Source of the DNA: Corynebacterium aurimucosum
GTDB lineage: Bacteria > Actinomycetota > Actinomycetes > Mycobacteriales > Mycobacteriaceae
DNA: 64,000 nucleotides
NCBI RefSeq assembly: GCF_030408555.1
Contig: NZ_CP047048.1
Span: forward strand, 1,984,001 to 2,048,000
Reading direction: 5' to 3'
Below, piece after piece: positions 39,870 through 46,944 of this stretch. Each line of letters begins with the position of its first letter. Positions within the stretch are counted from its first letter, which is position 1. The position numbers and the translations under genes were made by a program. The notes under the pieces are model-generated. The model was not told the DNA's origin and searched no databases. It saw nothing but the letters and a program-made list of their open reading frames with translations.

Positions 39870-40627
39870 GCGGTCTCGAATAGCGGCAATCCTTGGGTTA
39901 CGGATGGTTTCATCTGCGTTTCGAAGGCATGGACGAATTCTTTTTTGATCTCGAAGCCATACCCGCGCCGATTCAAATTTTCTGCAGCTACCAATGTGGA
40001 GCCTGATCCTGCGCATGGGTCAATGACCACATCACCAGGGTTAGTGAAAAGGCTTATGAGCTTTTCCATGAGCTTCACTGGCTTTTGTGTGGGATGCACT
40101 TTGGGAACATCGCGGTAGTCTTGAGGCCAATCCATGACGTTCATGACCATGGAGCCGTGATTATTGAACATGGGCAATTTATTGCGGTACAGGATTAATG
40201 CGTATTCCGCGTTTCCCACCACCCTCATGTTCGCTTTGAGCACCTGAGGGCTAGTGCGTTTCCTTAACACCAAATTGATGTAGTTCTTAAACCCGGCTTT
40301 CCGCGCTGCTTCAATAAGTGGCCACTGCTGCTCGAATGCGCAGAACACAATCATGCATGGGGCTTCGCCTTTTGCTTTGGGTTCTGGGCGTAGCATGCGG
40401 CTGGCGAAGTGCATAAATTCCGGCACGTTAAAGTCTTTGTCTGTGTCGAAGAATTGCTTGCCAGCGAGTTCGGATTCCCCGTTCTTGTTGTCTCCGCCGA
40501 TGTACCAGGCGGGGTTAGATCCATAGGCGTTGGTGCCTAGGTTGTAGGGAATGTCTGCGATGATTAGCTGTGCTTTTGGGATGGAATAGCGCTTGAAGTT
40601 CTGAAAATGATCATGCTGTAGATGCAT
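39866..40627 (-). CDS. DNA N6-adenine/N4-cytosine methyltransferase
   Basis: A 253-aa stand-alone methyltransferase. Motif IV is IIADIPYNLGTNAYG (DIPY in place of the usual DPPY), and motif I near the C-terminus is VIDPCAGSGSTLVAAENL, so the order is that of beta-class enzymes. VHPTQKPVKLMEKLI is the motif before I. There is no restriction partner nearby, so it likely protects phage DNA or regulates. The start at 40627 was chosen because the frame further upstream lies within the dUTPase gene, which it overlaps by 17 nt. Confidence 0.85.
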   Translation of the reverse strand: MHLQHDHFQNFKRYSIPKAQLIIADIPYNLGTNAYGSNPAWYIGGDNKNGESELAGKQFFDTDKDFNVPEFMHFASRMLRPEPKAKGEAPCMIVFCAFEQQWPLIEAARKAGFKNYINLVLRKRTSPQVLKANMRVVGNAEYALILYRNKLPMFNNHGSMVMNVMDWPQDYRDVPKVHPTQKPVKLMEKLISLFTNPGDVVIDPCAGSGSTLVAAENLNRRGYGFEIKKEFVHAFETQMKPSVTQGLPLFETA

Positions 40628-41045
40628 CGGTGCTTCCAATTCCGTTGGCGCCGCGCTGGGTGGTGTCGAGGGCGTCAACGCGGTTGAGTCTGATTTCGGG
40701 GATGGGGAGGATGACCAACTGGGCGATGTAGTGGCCTTCGGGGATGGTTTGCATGTGCCTGCCGGTGTTGTGCAGGGAGAGCAGGATTTCGCCGGTGTAG
40801 CCCGCATCAATGATGCCGGTGCCGTTGCTGAGCACGAGGTGCTTTTTGATGCCCGTTGAGCTGCGTACGAACACCATGCCCACATGCCCTTTGGGGACTG
40901 CTATGTGCACTCCGGTGTGGCAGAGACGGTGCCGCCCTGCTGGGATTATCACTGGTTGGCTTAGCGCCAGGTCAGTACCTGCATCGTCGGTGTAGGCGCG
41001 GCGAGGCGGGTAAGCATGAGTATCGAGTGAATAGTTAACGTTCAT
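40611..41045 (-). CDS. dut: dUTPase (trimeric)
   Basis: A 144-aa enzyme that hydrolyses dUTP to dUMP, keeping uracil out of phage DNA. All five motifs are visible: DAGTDLAL, RSSTGIKK, GIIDAGYTGEI, EGHYIAQLVI and the C-terminal RGANGIGSTD. Length matches the homotrimeric family. ATG at 41045 with TAGGAACCA upstream. Confidence 0.92.
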   Translation of the reverse strand: MNVNYSLDTHAYPPRRAYTDDAGTDLALSQPVIIPAGRHRLCHTGVHIAVPKGHVGMVFVRSSTGIKKHLVLSNGTGIIDAGYTGEILLSLHNTGRHMQTIPEGHYIAQLVILPIPEIRLNRVDALDTTQRGANGIGSTDASTA

Positions 41046-41051
41046 TGGTTC

Positions 41052-41258
41052 CTAGGATTCGGGGTCAATGAGGACTGGTGCAGCGGCTTCGATGGTGAAG
41101 CGCCCGTCACGGGTTGCGCCGTGCACGTGGTCGCCCTCTTGGGTGGCGTAGACCAGGCGGTCGGGCACCAGGGTGGGGTCATACGTGTCGGGGTCCAGGA
41201 CAATGCGGCAAACCCTGTGATTAGGTAGGTCTGCCGCTGTCATGCGCTGGTAAGGCAT
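41052..41258 (-). CDS. Hypothetical phage protein
   Basis: A 68-aa beta-rich protein (PYQRMTAADLPNHRVCRIVL, RLVYATQEGDHVHGATRDGR). It lies between SSB-side genes and dut, with its start overlapping the previous stop by one base. No family recognised. Confidence 0.55.
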   Translation of the reverse strand: MPYQRMTAADLPNHRVCRIVLDPDTYDPTLVPDRLVYATQEGDHVHGATRDGRFTIEAAAPVLIDPES

Positions 41259-41452
41259 CAGTACTCGCTTCGTCTAATGAGGGCGATGACGTGTGCAGCC
41301 GCTTTGGCCATATCTGCCGCCCCAAGGTCTTTCAATTCTGCGGGGGTTGGATCATCGTTGCTGTAGTGCTTGAGGTGGTCGATGTCGTAGGCGTAGGCGA
41401 GGAGCCTGTCTTCGAGCTGTTTCAGCTTTTCTTGGTAGTAGGCGGCATCCAT
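41258..41452 (-). CDS. Hypothetical phage protein
   Basis: A 64-aa acidic helical protein (DAAYYQEKLKQLEDRLLAYA coiled start). I prefer ATG 41452 with AGGTGG upstream; a GTG three codons earlier abuts the SSB stop. Function unknown, in the replication operon. Confidence 0.55.
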   Translation of the reverse strand: MDAAYYQEKLKQLEDRLLAYAYDIDHLKHYSNDDPTPAELKDLGAADMAKAAAHVIALIRRSEY

Positions 41453-41461
41453 GCCGGCCAC

Positions 41462-41941
41462 CTAGAACGGCGGTTCGCCTTGTTGGCCTACGGGTGCGGG
41501 GTCACCCCACGCCCCCGTGGTGGCGGTCTGCCCCTGGGATGCGGCCTGATTCCATTGCTGCTGAGCCGAAGACTGCTGCTGCTGGCCCTGCCCGCGTGGC
41601 TGGTTGTAGAAGCTGCTGGCAAGAAGCTCAACCTTGCTGCGCTTCTCCCCCTCCTTGGTTTCCCACGAGCGGGTAATCAGCTTTCCGGTGACGGCAACCT
41701 TGTCACCCTTTTTCAGCTCGGCGGCGAGGTGCGCCCACTGCACCGGGTTCTGATTCTTGGTCTCATCCCAGATGGTGACGTCGAGGTACAGGACGCGGGT
41801 CTTCACCCACTGGTTCTGTTCCTGGTCGAACTTGTTATCCGAGTTGGCGAGGGTGAAGCTGGTGACGGCTTTACCACTCTTGGTGAATCGTAGCTCCGCG
41901 TCACGAGGCAGCCCGCCGGTGATGGTGATGGTGTCAATCAT
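41462..41941 (-). CDS. ssb: Single-stranded DNA-binding protein
   Basis: A 159-aa SSB with the OB fold (TITGGLPRDAELRFTKSGKA, FTLANSDNKF, LYLDVTIWDETKNQNPVQWA, GDKVAVTGKLITRSWETKEG), a Gln/Gly-rich linker and the end PVGQQGEPPF, close to the acidic DDDIPF-type tip used to recruit partners. It protects ssDNA during RecT-type annealing and phage replication. It abuts the RecT gene upstream. Confidence 0.92.
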   Translation of the reverse strand: MIDTITITGGLPRDAELRFTKSGKAVTSFTLANSDNKFDQEQNQWVKTRVLYLDVTIWDETKNQNPVQWAHLAAELKKGDKVAVTGKLITRSWETKEGEKRSKVELLASSFYNQPRGQGQQQQSSAQQQWNQAASQGQTATTGAWGDPAPVGQQGEPPF

Positions 41942-42787
41942 CTACTTCTTCCCTTCCAACTCGGCCCAGCGGGCGCGGCACAAGTCCATGACTTCGTCTG
42001 GTACGTCGCCGGATTGCTTCAGGTTGGCGGCGAACTCGTTGACCTGCTCGCTGGTGGTGAAGCTCTCCAAAGTCTCTCGGACGTCGTTGATGAGGTCATC
42101 ATCAACAACCTCCAGCTCCGGCTCCTTCTTCGTGGTCAACGCCGGCACCGGCGCAGACTCAGCCTTCGCCCGCACATCCTCACGAGTAGCGGTAGCCGTC
42201 ACCGGCTTCGGGGCAAAAGCTGATTCCTCAGTCTCTGAGTAAAGGCCCATCAGCGGCCCGGCAGCAATCATGCGAGACAACTCAGCCTGACACTTAGAGC
42301 GCAGCATCTCCTGTGGATTCGTACCATAACGCTTATTGGATACATAGCCCGCTTTCTTAGCGCGCTCCATCGTCCACGTCACCGACTGCTCCGGGCCACC
42401 AGGCTTACGGCCTGCCCACGTCACCGACTCATCAGAGGCTTCGACCTCCCACAGTTCACAGCCTGCGTTCTCAGCCACCGCGACCATGGCGCGGGCGTAC
42501 ATGCCGGTCTTGCCGTTGATGACGAAGAATGCTTCCAGTGCCCCGTCGGGGTCGAAGCCCAGGGCGGTGCCGCGAATGATGGCGGCGGCGGCATCCATGG
42601 GCTTGTTCTTGTAGATGGTAGGGCATGCGCCGGTCTTGGTGATGAAGTCGGCGTAGTCGAATGCCATGGCCTTCAGCTCGGCGTGCTGGCGGAGTTTCGC
42701 CACGCCCTTCTCCATGAGGGTTGGCGCCTTGTTGGGGTCGTACAGGGTTGGGGTTTGGTCTGGGTTGTAGGTGGAAATTTCAGTCAT
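41942..42787 (-). CDS. RecT-family single-strand annealing protein
   Basis: A 281-aa RecT-type recombinase. Conserved segments are ADFITKTGACPTIYKNKPMD, AAAAIIRGTALGFDPDGALE, FFVINGKTGMYARAMVAVAE and RYGTNPQEMLRSKCQAELSR. The C-terminus is acidic and variable. With the exonuclease just upstream it forms a Red/RecET-type recombination pair, and SSB follows. The TAA of the exonuclease abuts this ATG. Confidence 0.9.
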   Translation of the reverse strand: MTEISTYNPDQTPTLYDPNKAPTLMEKGVAKLRQHAELKAMAFDYADFITKTGACPTIYKNKPMDAAAAIIRGTALGFDPDGALEAFFVINGKTGMYARAMVAVAENAGCELWEVEASDESVTWAGRKPGGPEQSVTWTMERAKKAGYVSNKRYGTNPQEMLRSKCQAELSRMIAAGPLMGLYSETEESAFAPKPVTATATREDVRAKAESAPVPALTTKKEPELEVVDDDLINDVRETLESFTTSEQVNEFAANLKQSGDVPDEVMDLCRARWAELEGKK

Positions 42788-43681
42788 TTACTGCTCCTTG
42801 ATTGTGAGGCGTGTGTAGCCTTCGCGGGTTTTGGTCTTGTACTTGGTGTAGAGGTCTGCGTGGTCTTTGCGGAACGCGGCAGAGTCGAACACCTTGGAGG
42901 GTTGTGTGGTGGAGACGGTGAGGTGGTAGCCGCCGTAGTCCCCGGTGTGGGAATCGCCGGTCAGGGCGAGGATTTCGGCCTTCAACGCGCTGATGCGCTT
43001 TTTGAGGTCGTTGACCTCGGCGGTGAGCATGGCGTATTGGGCGACGAGGTCGGTGACGTTGTCCACCTGGTCTAGGCTTGTGATTTCGCCCATCCACTCC
43101 GGGGTGGTGCCGTCCAACCAGGCGAACCACTCAGCGGCGGTGTCCATCAACTCCTGCGCGAACTTCGGGTCATAGAGGATGGTGCGGTGGTCTAGCGCCA
43201 CGGGTGTGAAGTCCTCATGCACCTCCACGAGTAGGGCGCATGCTTCGGCCCCGGTGTAGTGCATGTTCGCCTGAATCTGTGCGTAGTACTGATTAGGACA
43301 CCAGTCATGCCAGCGGCCACCCTGAAACGGCTCAGTGCTGGTCTTAATCTCCCCAATGACTTCTAGGTCTTCGGCGTAGAGGTCTGGGGTGCAGGATAGG
43401 CGCCCATCATCGGGTAGGAAGATAGTTTGCGGTTCCGCGTTGTAGACGAGGCGTGAATCAACTTCGTCTATCAGCACCTGGGCCAACAGGGGTTCGCGGG
43501 CACTGCCCCACTCTGTCCATTGGTTGCCGTGGAACGTACTGCCGTTCTCCTTGGCGTCGCGTACCTCGTGCCACGTCGCCGCATTCCTACTACAGTGCAG
43601 GCGGGCCAGCTCCGTCGAGGTCAACTTTCCTTGACGAAACTCCAGCCAGTCCTCATTGTCTGCTGGTTCGTAGCGTCTCAC
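42788..43681 (-). CDS. YqaJ-like exonuclease (RecE/Exo type)
   Basis: A 297-aa PD-(D/E)XK nuclease: WTEWGSAREPLLAQVLIDEV, then CTPDLYAEDLEVIGEIKTST with the catalytic D and E-x-K, and NQYYAQIQANMHYTGAEA (Q motif). A coiled segment (VNDLKKRISALKAEILALTG) and a small end follow. It should resect dsDNA ends 5' to 3' for the RecT partner. Start is GTG 43681, overlapping the stop of the gene downstream in coordinate order (GTGA). Confidence 0.88.
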   Translation of the reverse strand: MRRYEPADNEDWLEFRQGKLTSTELARLHCSRNAATWHEVRDAKENGSTFHGNQWTEWGSAREPLLAQVLIDEVDSRLVYNAEPQTIFLPDDGRLSCTPDLYAEDLEVIGEIKTSTEPFQGGRWHDWCPNQYYAQIQANMHYTGAEACALLVEVHEDFTPVALDHRTILYDPKFAQELMDTAAEWFAWLDGTTPEWMGEITSLDQVDNVTDLVAQYAMLTAEVNDLKKRISALKAEILALTGDSHTGDYGGYHLTVSTTQPSKVFDSAAFRKDHADLYTKYKTKTREGYTRLTIKEQ

Positions 43682-43866
43682 TTCGTCCCCCTCTCGTCAT
43701 ACCGGGCCAGGGTTATATCAGTCAGGGTGCACGCAATGTCAGGCTCATAGCCCCTGTCCATGAAGTCCTGCATCACGTCGTCTGCCTCTTCAATCAGTGG
43801 CTCCATGTACTGGAAATACGGGTGGATTCTGTTCAAATGTTGCGGCATCTTGTTTGGGGTGTTCAT
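43678..43866 (-). CDS. Small phage protein
   Basis: A 62-aa acidic protein (NTPNKMPQHLNRIHPYFQYM, EADDVMQDFMDRGYEPDIAC). Overlaps both neighbours by 4 nt. Unknown. Confidence 0.5.
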   Translation of the reverse strand: MNTPNKMPQHLNRIHPYFQYMEPLIEEADDVMQDFMDRGYEPDIACTLTDITLARYDERGTK

Positions 43867-44108
43867 GCTGTCCTTTTCGTGTTGAGAATCTTCTTCGCGT
43901 GGCGGGCATGCTCATCGCAGAACCGGAACCCACGCCCCAAATCGAGGTCATTGGTGCCGATGCTGGTGCAGGATGCGTAGAGACAGCCGTGCTCATCGCG
44001 AAACGCGGCGAGCGCTTTCGTTGCCTCCGGCTGCGTCTTAAACGAGGTGGGTTTCGGGATGTTTACCCACCAACGGCCACGCTTAAATCGTGCTGGTGTG
44101 AGCTCCAT
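43863..44108 (-). CDS. Small phage protein with Cys/His cluster
   Basis: An 81-aa basic protein. The start (FKRGRWWVNIPKPTSFKTQP) reads as a small DNA-binding-like strand pair, and CLYASC...FCDEHARHAKK may bind zinc. It overlaps the upstream gene by 46 nt. Unknown function. Confidence 0.5.
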   Translation of the reverse strand: MELTPARFKRGRWWVNIPKPTSFKTQPEATKALAAFRDEHGCLYASCTSIGTNDLDLGRGFRFCDEHARHAKKILNTKRTA

Positions 44109-44401
44109 CGTTGAATATGTCTTTCAATCGTCTTCGGGGTGGTGTGGTACACGGCGGCAAGGCGTTGTACGGCGAGTTTCGGGCCGAGCATCATCTCAAA
44201 ATGCTCGTATTCCTCCGCGATGATTTGGCCCTTGGTGGGCTTGCGCCGCACCCGCTTCTTCACGGGCTGGTTCTTGACGCGGTGCTCCCCCATCTCGTGC
44301 ACGAAACGCAACGCTTCACCCCAACTCGCAGCAGGAAACACCATGTCCCCCTCCTGCACATGCCACAGGCCGGTGACGAGGTCTTTATGGATACTGGTCA
44401 T
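44063..44401 (-). CDS. HTH-containing phage protein
   Basis: A 112-aa protein starting at ATG 44401, sharing one base with the upstream stop (TGATG). N-terminal beta hairpin (LWHVQEGDMVFPAASWGEAL), a basic linker (VKKRVRRKPTKGQ), then LGPKLAVQRLAAVYHTTPKT and IERHIQRW, a helix-turn-helix. Probably a small regulator of the early operon. Confidence 0.55.
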   Translation of the reverse strand: MTSIHKDLVTGLWHVQEGDMVFPAASWGEALRFVHEMGEHRVKNQPVKKRVRRKPTKGQIIAEEYEHFEMMLGPKLAVQRLAAVYHTTPKTIERHIQRWSSHQHDLSVAVGG

Positions 44402-44568
44402 CACAACCACACCGGAGGCATCGACAGGAAAGCATGCAGGATGAAACCAATCAGCATTCCAAGAATGCCGGTAGCCCACGCAAGGCGCGTACGCTTCGCC
44501 GCGATGTCCTGCCAGTAGGCAACACGGCGAGCATCAGGAGTAGAACGAGGCGGGCGATTAGCGGTCAT
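44401..44568 (-). CDS. Small membrane protein
   Basis: A 55-aa frame in the overlap chain. The basic cytosolic start (TANRPPRSTPDARRVAYWQD) is followed by one hydrophobic helix (LAWATGILGMLIGFILHAFL). It overlaps the upstream gene by 11 nt. Confidence 0.55.
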   Translation of the reverse strand: MTANRPPRSTPDARRVAYWQDIAAKRTRLAWATGILGMLIGFILHAFLSMPPVWL

Positions 44569-44746
44569 GTTGAGTCTTCCTTTTCTCTTTCTCAGCCAGA
44601 GAAGCCAACAAATGGGCCTGTGCCGCGTTGTCCTTAATGCGGCGGCGGATGCTTTCCGGCAGTCGGGTCATGGTGTACAGGGCGCGGTACCGGCCCTCAA
44701 TGTCCTTGAAATGCGCAATAGCTTGGTCGATGGTGATTTCCCTCAT
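44558..44746 (-). CDS. Small helical phage protein
   Basis: A 62-aa protein (REITIDQAIAHFKDIEGRYR...LPESIRRRIKDNAAQAHLLA) that is mostly helical and basic at the end. The start shares one base with the stop of a 26-codon frame upstream. Unknown. Confidence 0.55.
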   Translation of the reverse strand: MREITIDQAIAHFKDIEGRYRALYTMTRLPESIRRRIKDNAAQAHLLASLAEKEKRKTQHDR

Positions 44747-44826
44747 TAGCCCCTCCGCATCATGTAGAAGCGCGGGGTGTAGGCGCGGTGACGACGATGG
44801 AAAAAGTGCTTCAGTAGGCGTTTCAT
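44746..44826 (-). CDS. 26-aa basic mini-ORF
   Basis: ATG 44826 overlaps the excisionase-like stop (ATGA) and its TAA overlaps the next ATG by one base. The product is strongly basic and aromatic (KRLLKHFFHRRHRAYTPRFY). The precise junctions favour translation, though the product is short. Confidence 0.4.
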   Translation of the reverse strand: MKRLLKHFFHRRHRAYTPRFYMMRRG

Positions 44827-44999
44827 GCTGCTCCTTGATTCATGTATTGGTCGAGCCAGGCTCGTGTTGTGCGCCAGGTCTTACCCGGCTTGCGGGCCTC
44901 AATGTCACCCCGGCGCATCAGGGTGCGGATTGTTTCGGCGTGCAGGCCGGTGTATTCGGCGGCGTCACGTACGGTGAGCCAAGCCGGTGTAGTATTCAT
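44823..44999 (-). CDS. Excisionase-like/HTH_17 DNA-binding protein
   Basis: A 58-aa MerR/excisionase-type winged helix: TPAWLTVRDAAEYTGLHAET, IRTLMRRGDIEARKPGKTW and RTTRAWLDQYM. It matches the HTH_17 pattern used by phage excisionases and small regulators. It is located at the head of the leftward early operon, far from the integrase. I start at ATG 44999; 10 more codons upstream have no support. Excision or early gene control are both possible. Confidence 0.75.
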   Translation of the reverse strand: MNTTPAWLTVRDAAEYTGLHAETIRTLMRRGDIEARKPGKTWRTTRAWLDQYMNQGAA

Positions 45000-45030
45000 G
45001 GGTGTCTCCGTTTCAGGTGGACAGAGCAAA

Positions 45031-45063
45031 GCCCCCGCGCAATTTCAGTGCAGTCGCGGGGGC
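45031..45063 (-). terminator. GC-rich hairpin upstream of excisionase-like gene
   Basis: GCCCCCGCG (45031-45039) and CGCGGGGGC (45055-45063) form a perfect 9-bp stem with a 15-nt loop. On the minus strand it is followed by TTTGC, a weak T-run, so it could be a terminator or attenuator between the noncoding region and the early operon. Confidence 0.55.
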
Positions 45064-45180
45064 CTCATTTATGGGTGGGGTTGCAGGCGTGCAGAGCCAA
45101 GCGGGCAGTGTCCAACCCCGCCGGATACAACCTTGACGTTTGTCTCTCCTTGGATAGAAGTAGCGCTTAACAACCCCAAG

Positions 45181-45222
45181 TGCCGATCCGCGGACTTGAA
45201 CCACGGGAGTTCCCTTATCGGC
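45181..45222 (-). ncRNA. Second tRNA-like minihelix (acceptor + T arm)
   Basis: Minus strand: 5' acceptor GCCGAT (45222-45217), ~11 nt, T arm CGTGG-TTCAAGT-CCGCG (45205-45189), then acceptor GATCGGC and A as discriminator. The T arm is exactly 5-7-5 and the acceptor strand 7 nt, as in tRNAs, but there is no D arm or anticodon arm; 42 nt in all. It has the same design as the element at 26598-26641. It ends the hairpin-dense region that starts behind the 51-aa gene. Confidence 0.6.
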
Positions 45223-45512
45223 ATGTGTTTTTCGTGCCCTTGTTACGTGGTGTTGCCTCACCCTTGGCCCGCTACGGCGGTTGGGTGGTTTCTGCCTGTC
45301 GGCGGTGCAGGTCAATCGCAATCTAAGACACATGCTCGCTGCACCAAGTAGTCCCACATGGACACGGCCCGGCTACTGTTCTCTGCCGGGATAGGCTCTC
45401 TATTCAGTTCTGACTCAACGTGGCCTGCTAGTCCCTCAGCTATCCCCTAGTGAGGGCGCTAGCGGCCTGGTGCCCGCGGGGAGGCTTGCACTCCCCCGCC
45501 TGCTAAGTCGGG
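45223..45512 (-). ncRNA. Hairpin-dense noncoding region, possible structured RNA
   Basis: About 290 bases without a plausible gene. On the minus strand there are successive inverted repeats: GCGGGGAG/CTCCCCCGC (45476-45499), CCCTCA/TGAGGG (45433-45456), CCCGGC/GCCGGG (45368-45390) and GGTGCAG/CTGCACC (45304-45345). The tRNA-like element follows directly. The arrangement suggests a structured RNA or a leader that is processed at its 3' end. Which strand is transcribed is inferred from the surrounding leftward genes. Confidence 0.45.
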
Positions 45513-45668
45513 CTATTGGTTCTTGGCTTGGTTGAGTTTCTTGAAGGCCTTGCGCGCTGCGGCTTCCGCCTCGGCAAAGAGCTCGTCTACTTCCTTGGGG
45601 TCGATTTGCTCTTTGATTGCGGCTTCGATGTAGCCGAGCATGAAAGCGTGGATGTCGGTGGTGTTCAT
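45513..45668 (-). CDS. Small acidic helical protein
   Basis: A 51-aa frame (NTTDIHAFMLGYIEAAIKEQ...VDELFAEAEAAARKAFKKLN) starting at ATG 45668 just after the antirepressor gene. It is almost entirely helical and may pair with the antirepressor. Unknown family. Confidence 0.55.
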   Translation of the reverse strand: MNTTDIHAFMLGYIEAAIKEQIDPKEVDELFAEAEAAARKAFKKLNQAKNQ

Positions 45669-45680
45669 AGGTCTTCGTCC

Positions 45681-46451
45681 TTATGCAGTGGCGTAGTACT
45701 GGTCCCAGACGCGCTGCATCAATGGACGGTCTGCTTCGGTGTAGCCGTTGACCTGGCGCACCTGACCGTTGGATAGGGTGAGGTCGTACTTTTCCGGCTC
45801 ACGACCGCGTTCGAGCGTGTACAGGGCTTTCATGCGCTTGCCGAACATCGGGGCGATGGACTTCATCTTCTTGGTCGATAAGTTCTTGGACTTGAGGAAG
45901 TCCGCGGTGTACAGGGGCCGGGTCTTCGGGTCGAGCTCCGGGGCTTCGCCCAAACCACGGGCCAGGACGATGCGGGCCTTTGCTTCCAGGTGGTCAGGGT
46001 GGATAAGCCCCTTCGCCGCCTGGCACAACTCCATCTGCATCTGCGACTGGCGCATCAAAGCGTTCAGTTGGTGTTCCTCGGCGCGGGGGTTGATAGCCCC
46101 GCCTTGGTGGAAGTAGGCGTCGAGGGCGTTAGCTGCTTCGAGCTGGTAAGCCTCAAGGACAGGACGGGCAGCTTCATTGACACGGTTGGCGTCGATGGTG
46201 GCGAGCCACATTGTGAGGGTGCGGCGGTCAACCATGTGGGTCTGGTAATTCTTACCGTCCGATGCAGTTAGGGTCATCATGACCCCACGTGCCCACGGCT
46301 TCTCGTTCAGCTTGCGTTGCTGGCTCTTCCTGTCGATACCGAGAGCAGTACAGACATGTTTGGTGGAAGCCCATTCGGTGCCGTCGTGCTGCACCGCCAT
46401 GATGGGGGTTGAGGTGCCAGGCACAGGGATGGTGACAAGTTGATTACTCAT
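45681..46451 (-). CDS. Phage antirepressor (P22_AR_N-like)
   Basis: A 256-aa protein. Residues 1-120 match the P22 antirepressor N-terminal domain (VTIPVPGTSTPIMAVQHDGT, STKHVCTALGIDRKSQQRKL, MVDRRTLTMWLATIDANRVN). The C-terminal part (DFLKSKNLSTKKMKSIAPMF, GKRMKALYTLERGREPEKYD) resembles a KilA/ant-type DNA or partner-binding end. It would inactivate the repressor to favour lysis. Start ATG 46451 after AGGAGACTATCAA. A rightward terminator 35-60 bp upstream suggests antisense control. Confidence 0.85.
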   Translation of the reverse strand: MSNQLVTIPVPGTSTPIMAVQHDGTEWASTKHVCTALGIDRKSQQRKLNEKPWARGVMMTLTASDGKNYQTHMVDRRTLTMWLATIDANRVNEAARPVLEAYQLEAANALDAYFHQGGAINPRAEEHQLNALMRQSQMQMELCQAAKGLIHPDHLEAKARIVLARGLGEAPELDPKTRPLYTADFLKSKNLSTKKMKSIAPMFGKRMKALYTLERGREPEKYDLTLSNGQVRQVNGYTEADRPLMQRVWDQYYATA

Positions 46452-46485
46452 TTGATAGTCTCCTTAGTGACTAGTTGATTAGTTG

Positions 46486-46516
46486 CTTTGCCCCTTGTTC
46501 CAGCAGGGGGCTTTTT
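46486..46516 (+). terminator. Rightward terminator opposing the antirepressor gene
   Basis: On the plus strand GCCCC (46490-46494), loop of 12, GGGGC (46507-46511), then TTTTT (46512-46516). The T-run is on the plus strand, opposite to the neighbouring genes. An RNA ending here would be antisense to the antirepressor ribosome-binding site, as sar RNA is in phage P22. Confidence 0.6.
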
Positions 46517-46741
46517 CTATGCGGCGGCTTCGGCAACTTCCATGACCATGCGGTCGAGGGGGATTCCGGTGAGTTGCTTCAGTCGCATGAGGGTGACGAT
46601 GCTCGGCGCGGACTTGCCGGCGCGGTAATTGCGGATGGTCGCCCCGGTGAGGTTCAGGAATGCTTGACCTAGCTGGTCATCGGAGCGGGAGCCGGTTAGC
46701 TCGATGGCTTTGTCAAGTACGGCGGGATTAAGTCGAATCAT
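46517..46741 (-). CDS. Cro-like HTH regulator
   Basis: A 74-aa XRE-type DNA-binding protein: LDKAIELTGSRSDDQLGQAF, LNLTGATIRNYRAGKSAPSI and VTLMRLKQLTGIPLDRMV. It sits first before the antirepressor and close to the operators, in the position of Cro. ATG 46741 follows GGGAGGTGAAC, better than an in-frame GTG two codons earlier. Confidence 0.75.
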   Translation of the reverse strand: MIRLNPAVLDKAIELTGSRSDDQLGQAFLNLTGATIRNYRAGKSAPSIVTLMRLKQLTGIPLDRMVMEVAEAAA

Positions 46742-46766
46742 GTTCACCTCCCTGGTGGTTGTGGTT

Positions 46767-46798
46767 CACTTTCTTCAGGGCTGCTGCCCTGGAAAGTG
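46767..46798. promoter_or_regulatory. Palindromic operator or hairpin between Cro-like and small rightward gene
   Basis: CACTTTC (46767-46773), CAGGGC, TGCT, GCCCTG, GAAAGTG (46792-46798) is a strong interrupted palindrome of ~32 bp in the 68-bp divergent gap. It could be a repressor/Cro operator or an RNA hairpin in the leader of the small rightward gene. Confidence 0.5.
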
Positions 46799-46809
46799 AG
46801 GTGATTGAG

Positions 46810-46944
46810 ATGGCAAAGTCTGCCGGCAAGAGTTCAGGGAAGTCTCATCGGAGCGCCATTACGGGGCGTTTTGTGAAGGCTTCCACTGCTGCTCGACATC
46901 CCAGGACCACGGTTTCGGAGTCCAGGTCTAGGAAGTCGAAGTAG
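46810..46944 (+). CDS. Conserved small protein with SAITGRFV...HP.TTV motif
   Basis: A 44-aa basic protein: AKSAGKSSGKSHRSAITGRF then VKASTAARHPRTTVSESRS. The core RSAITGRFVKAStAARHPRT is a motif I know from many very small bacterial and phage proteins of unknown function, often near regulators. GAGGTG lies 8 nt before ATG 46810. It is the only rightward gene inside the leftward early block and is convergent with the next gene with no spacer. Confidence 0.6.
   Translation: MAKSAGKSSGKSHRSAITGRFVKASTAARHPRTTVSESRSRKSK

Noticed and set aside
45181..45512. tmRNA (ssrA) gene
   Set aside because: The 5' acceptor partner lies ~11 nt from the T arm rather than at the start of a ~350-nt RNA, there is no tag reading frame, and the usual 5' tRNA-like segment is missing.
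46767..46798. Terminator for the Cro-like or small gene
   Set aside because: No T-run on either strand; operator or leader hairpin is more likely.
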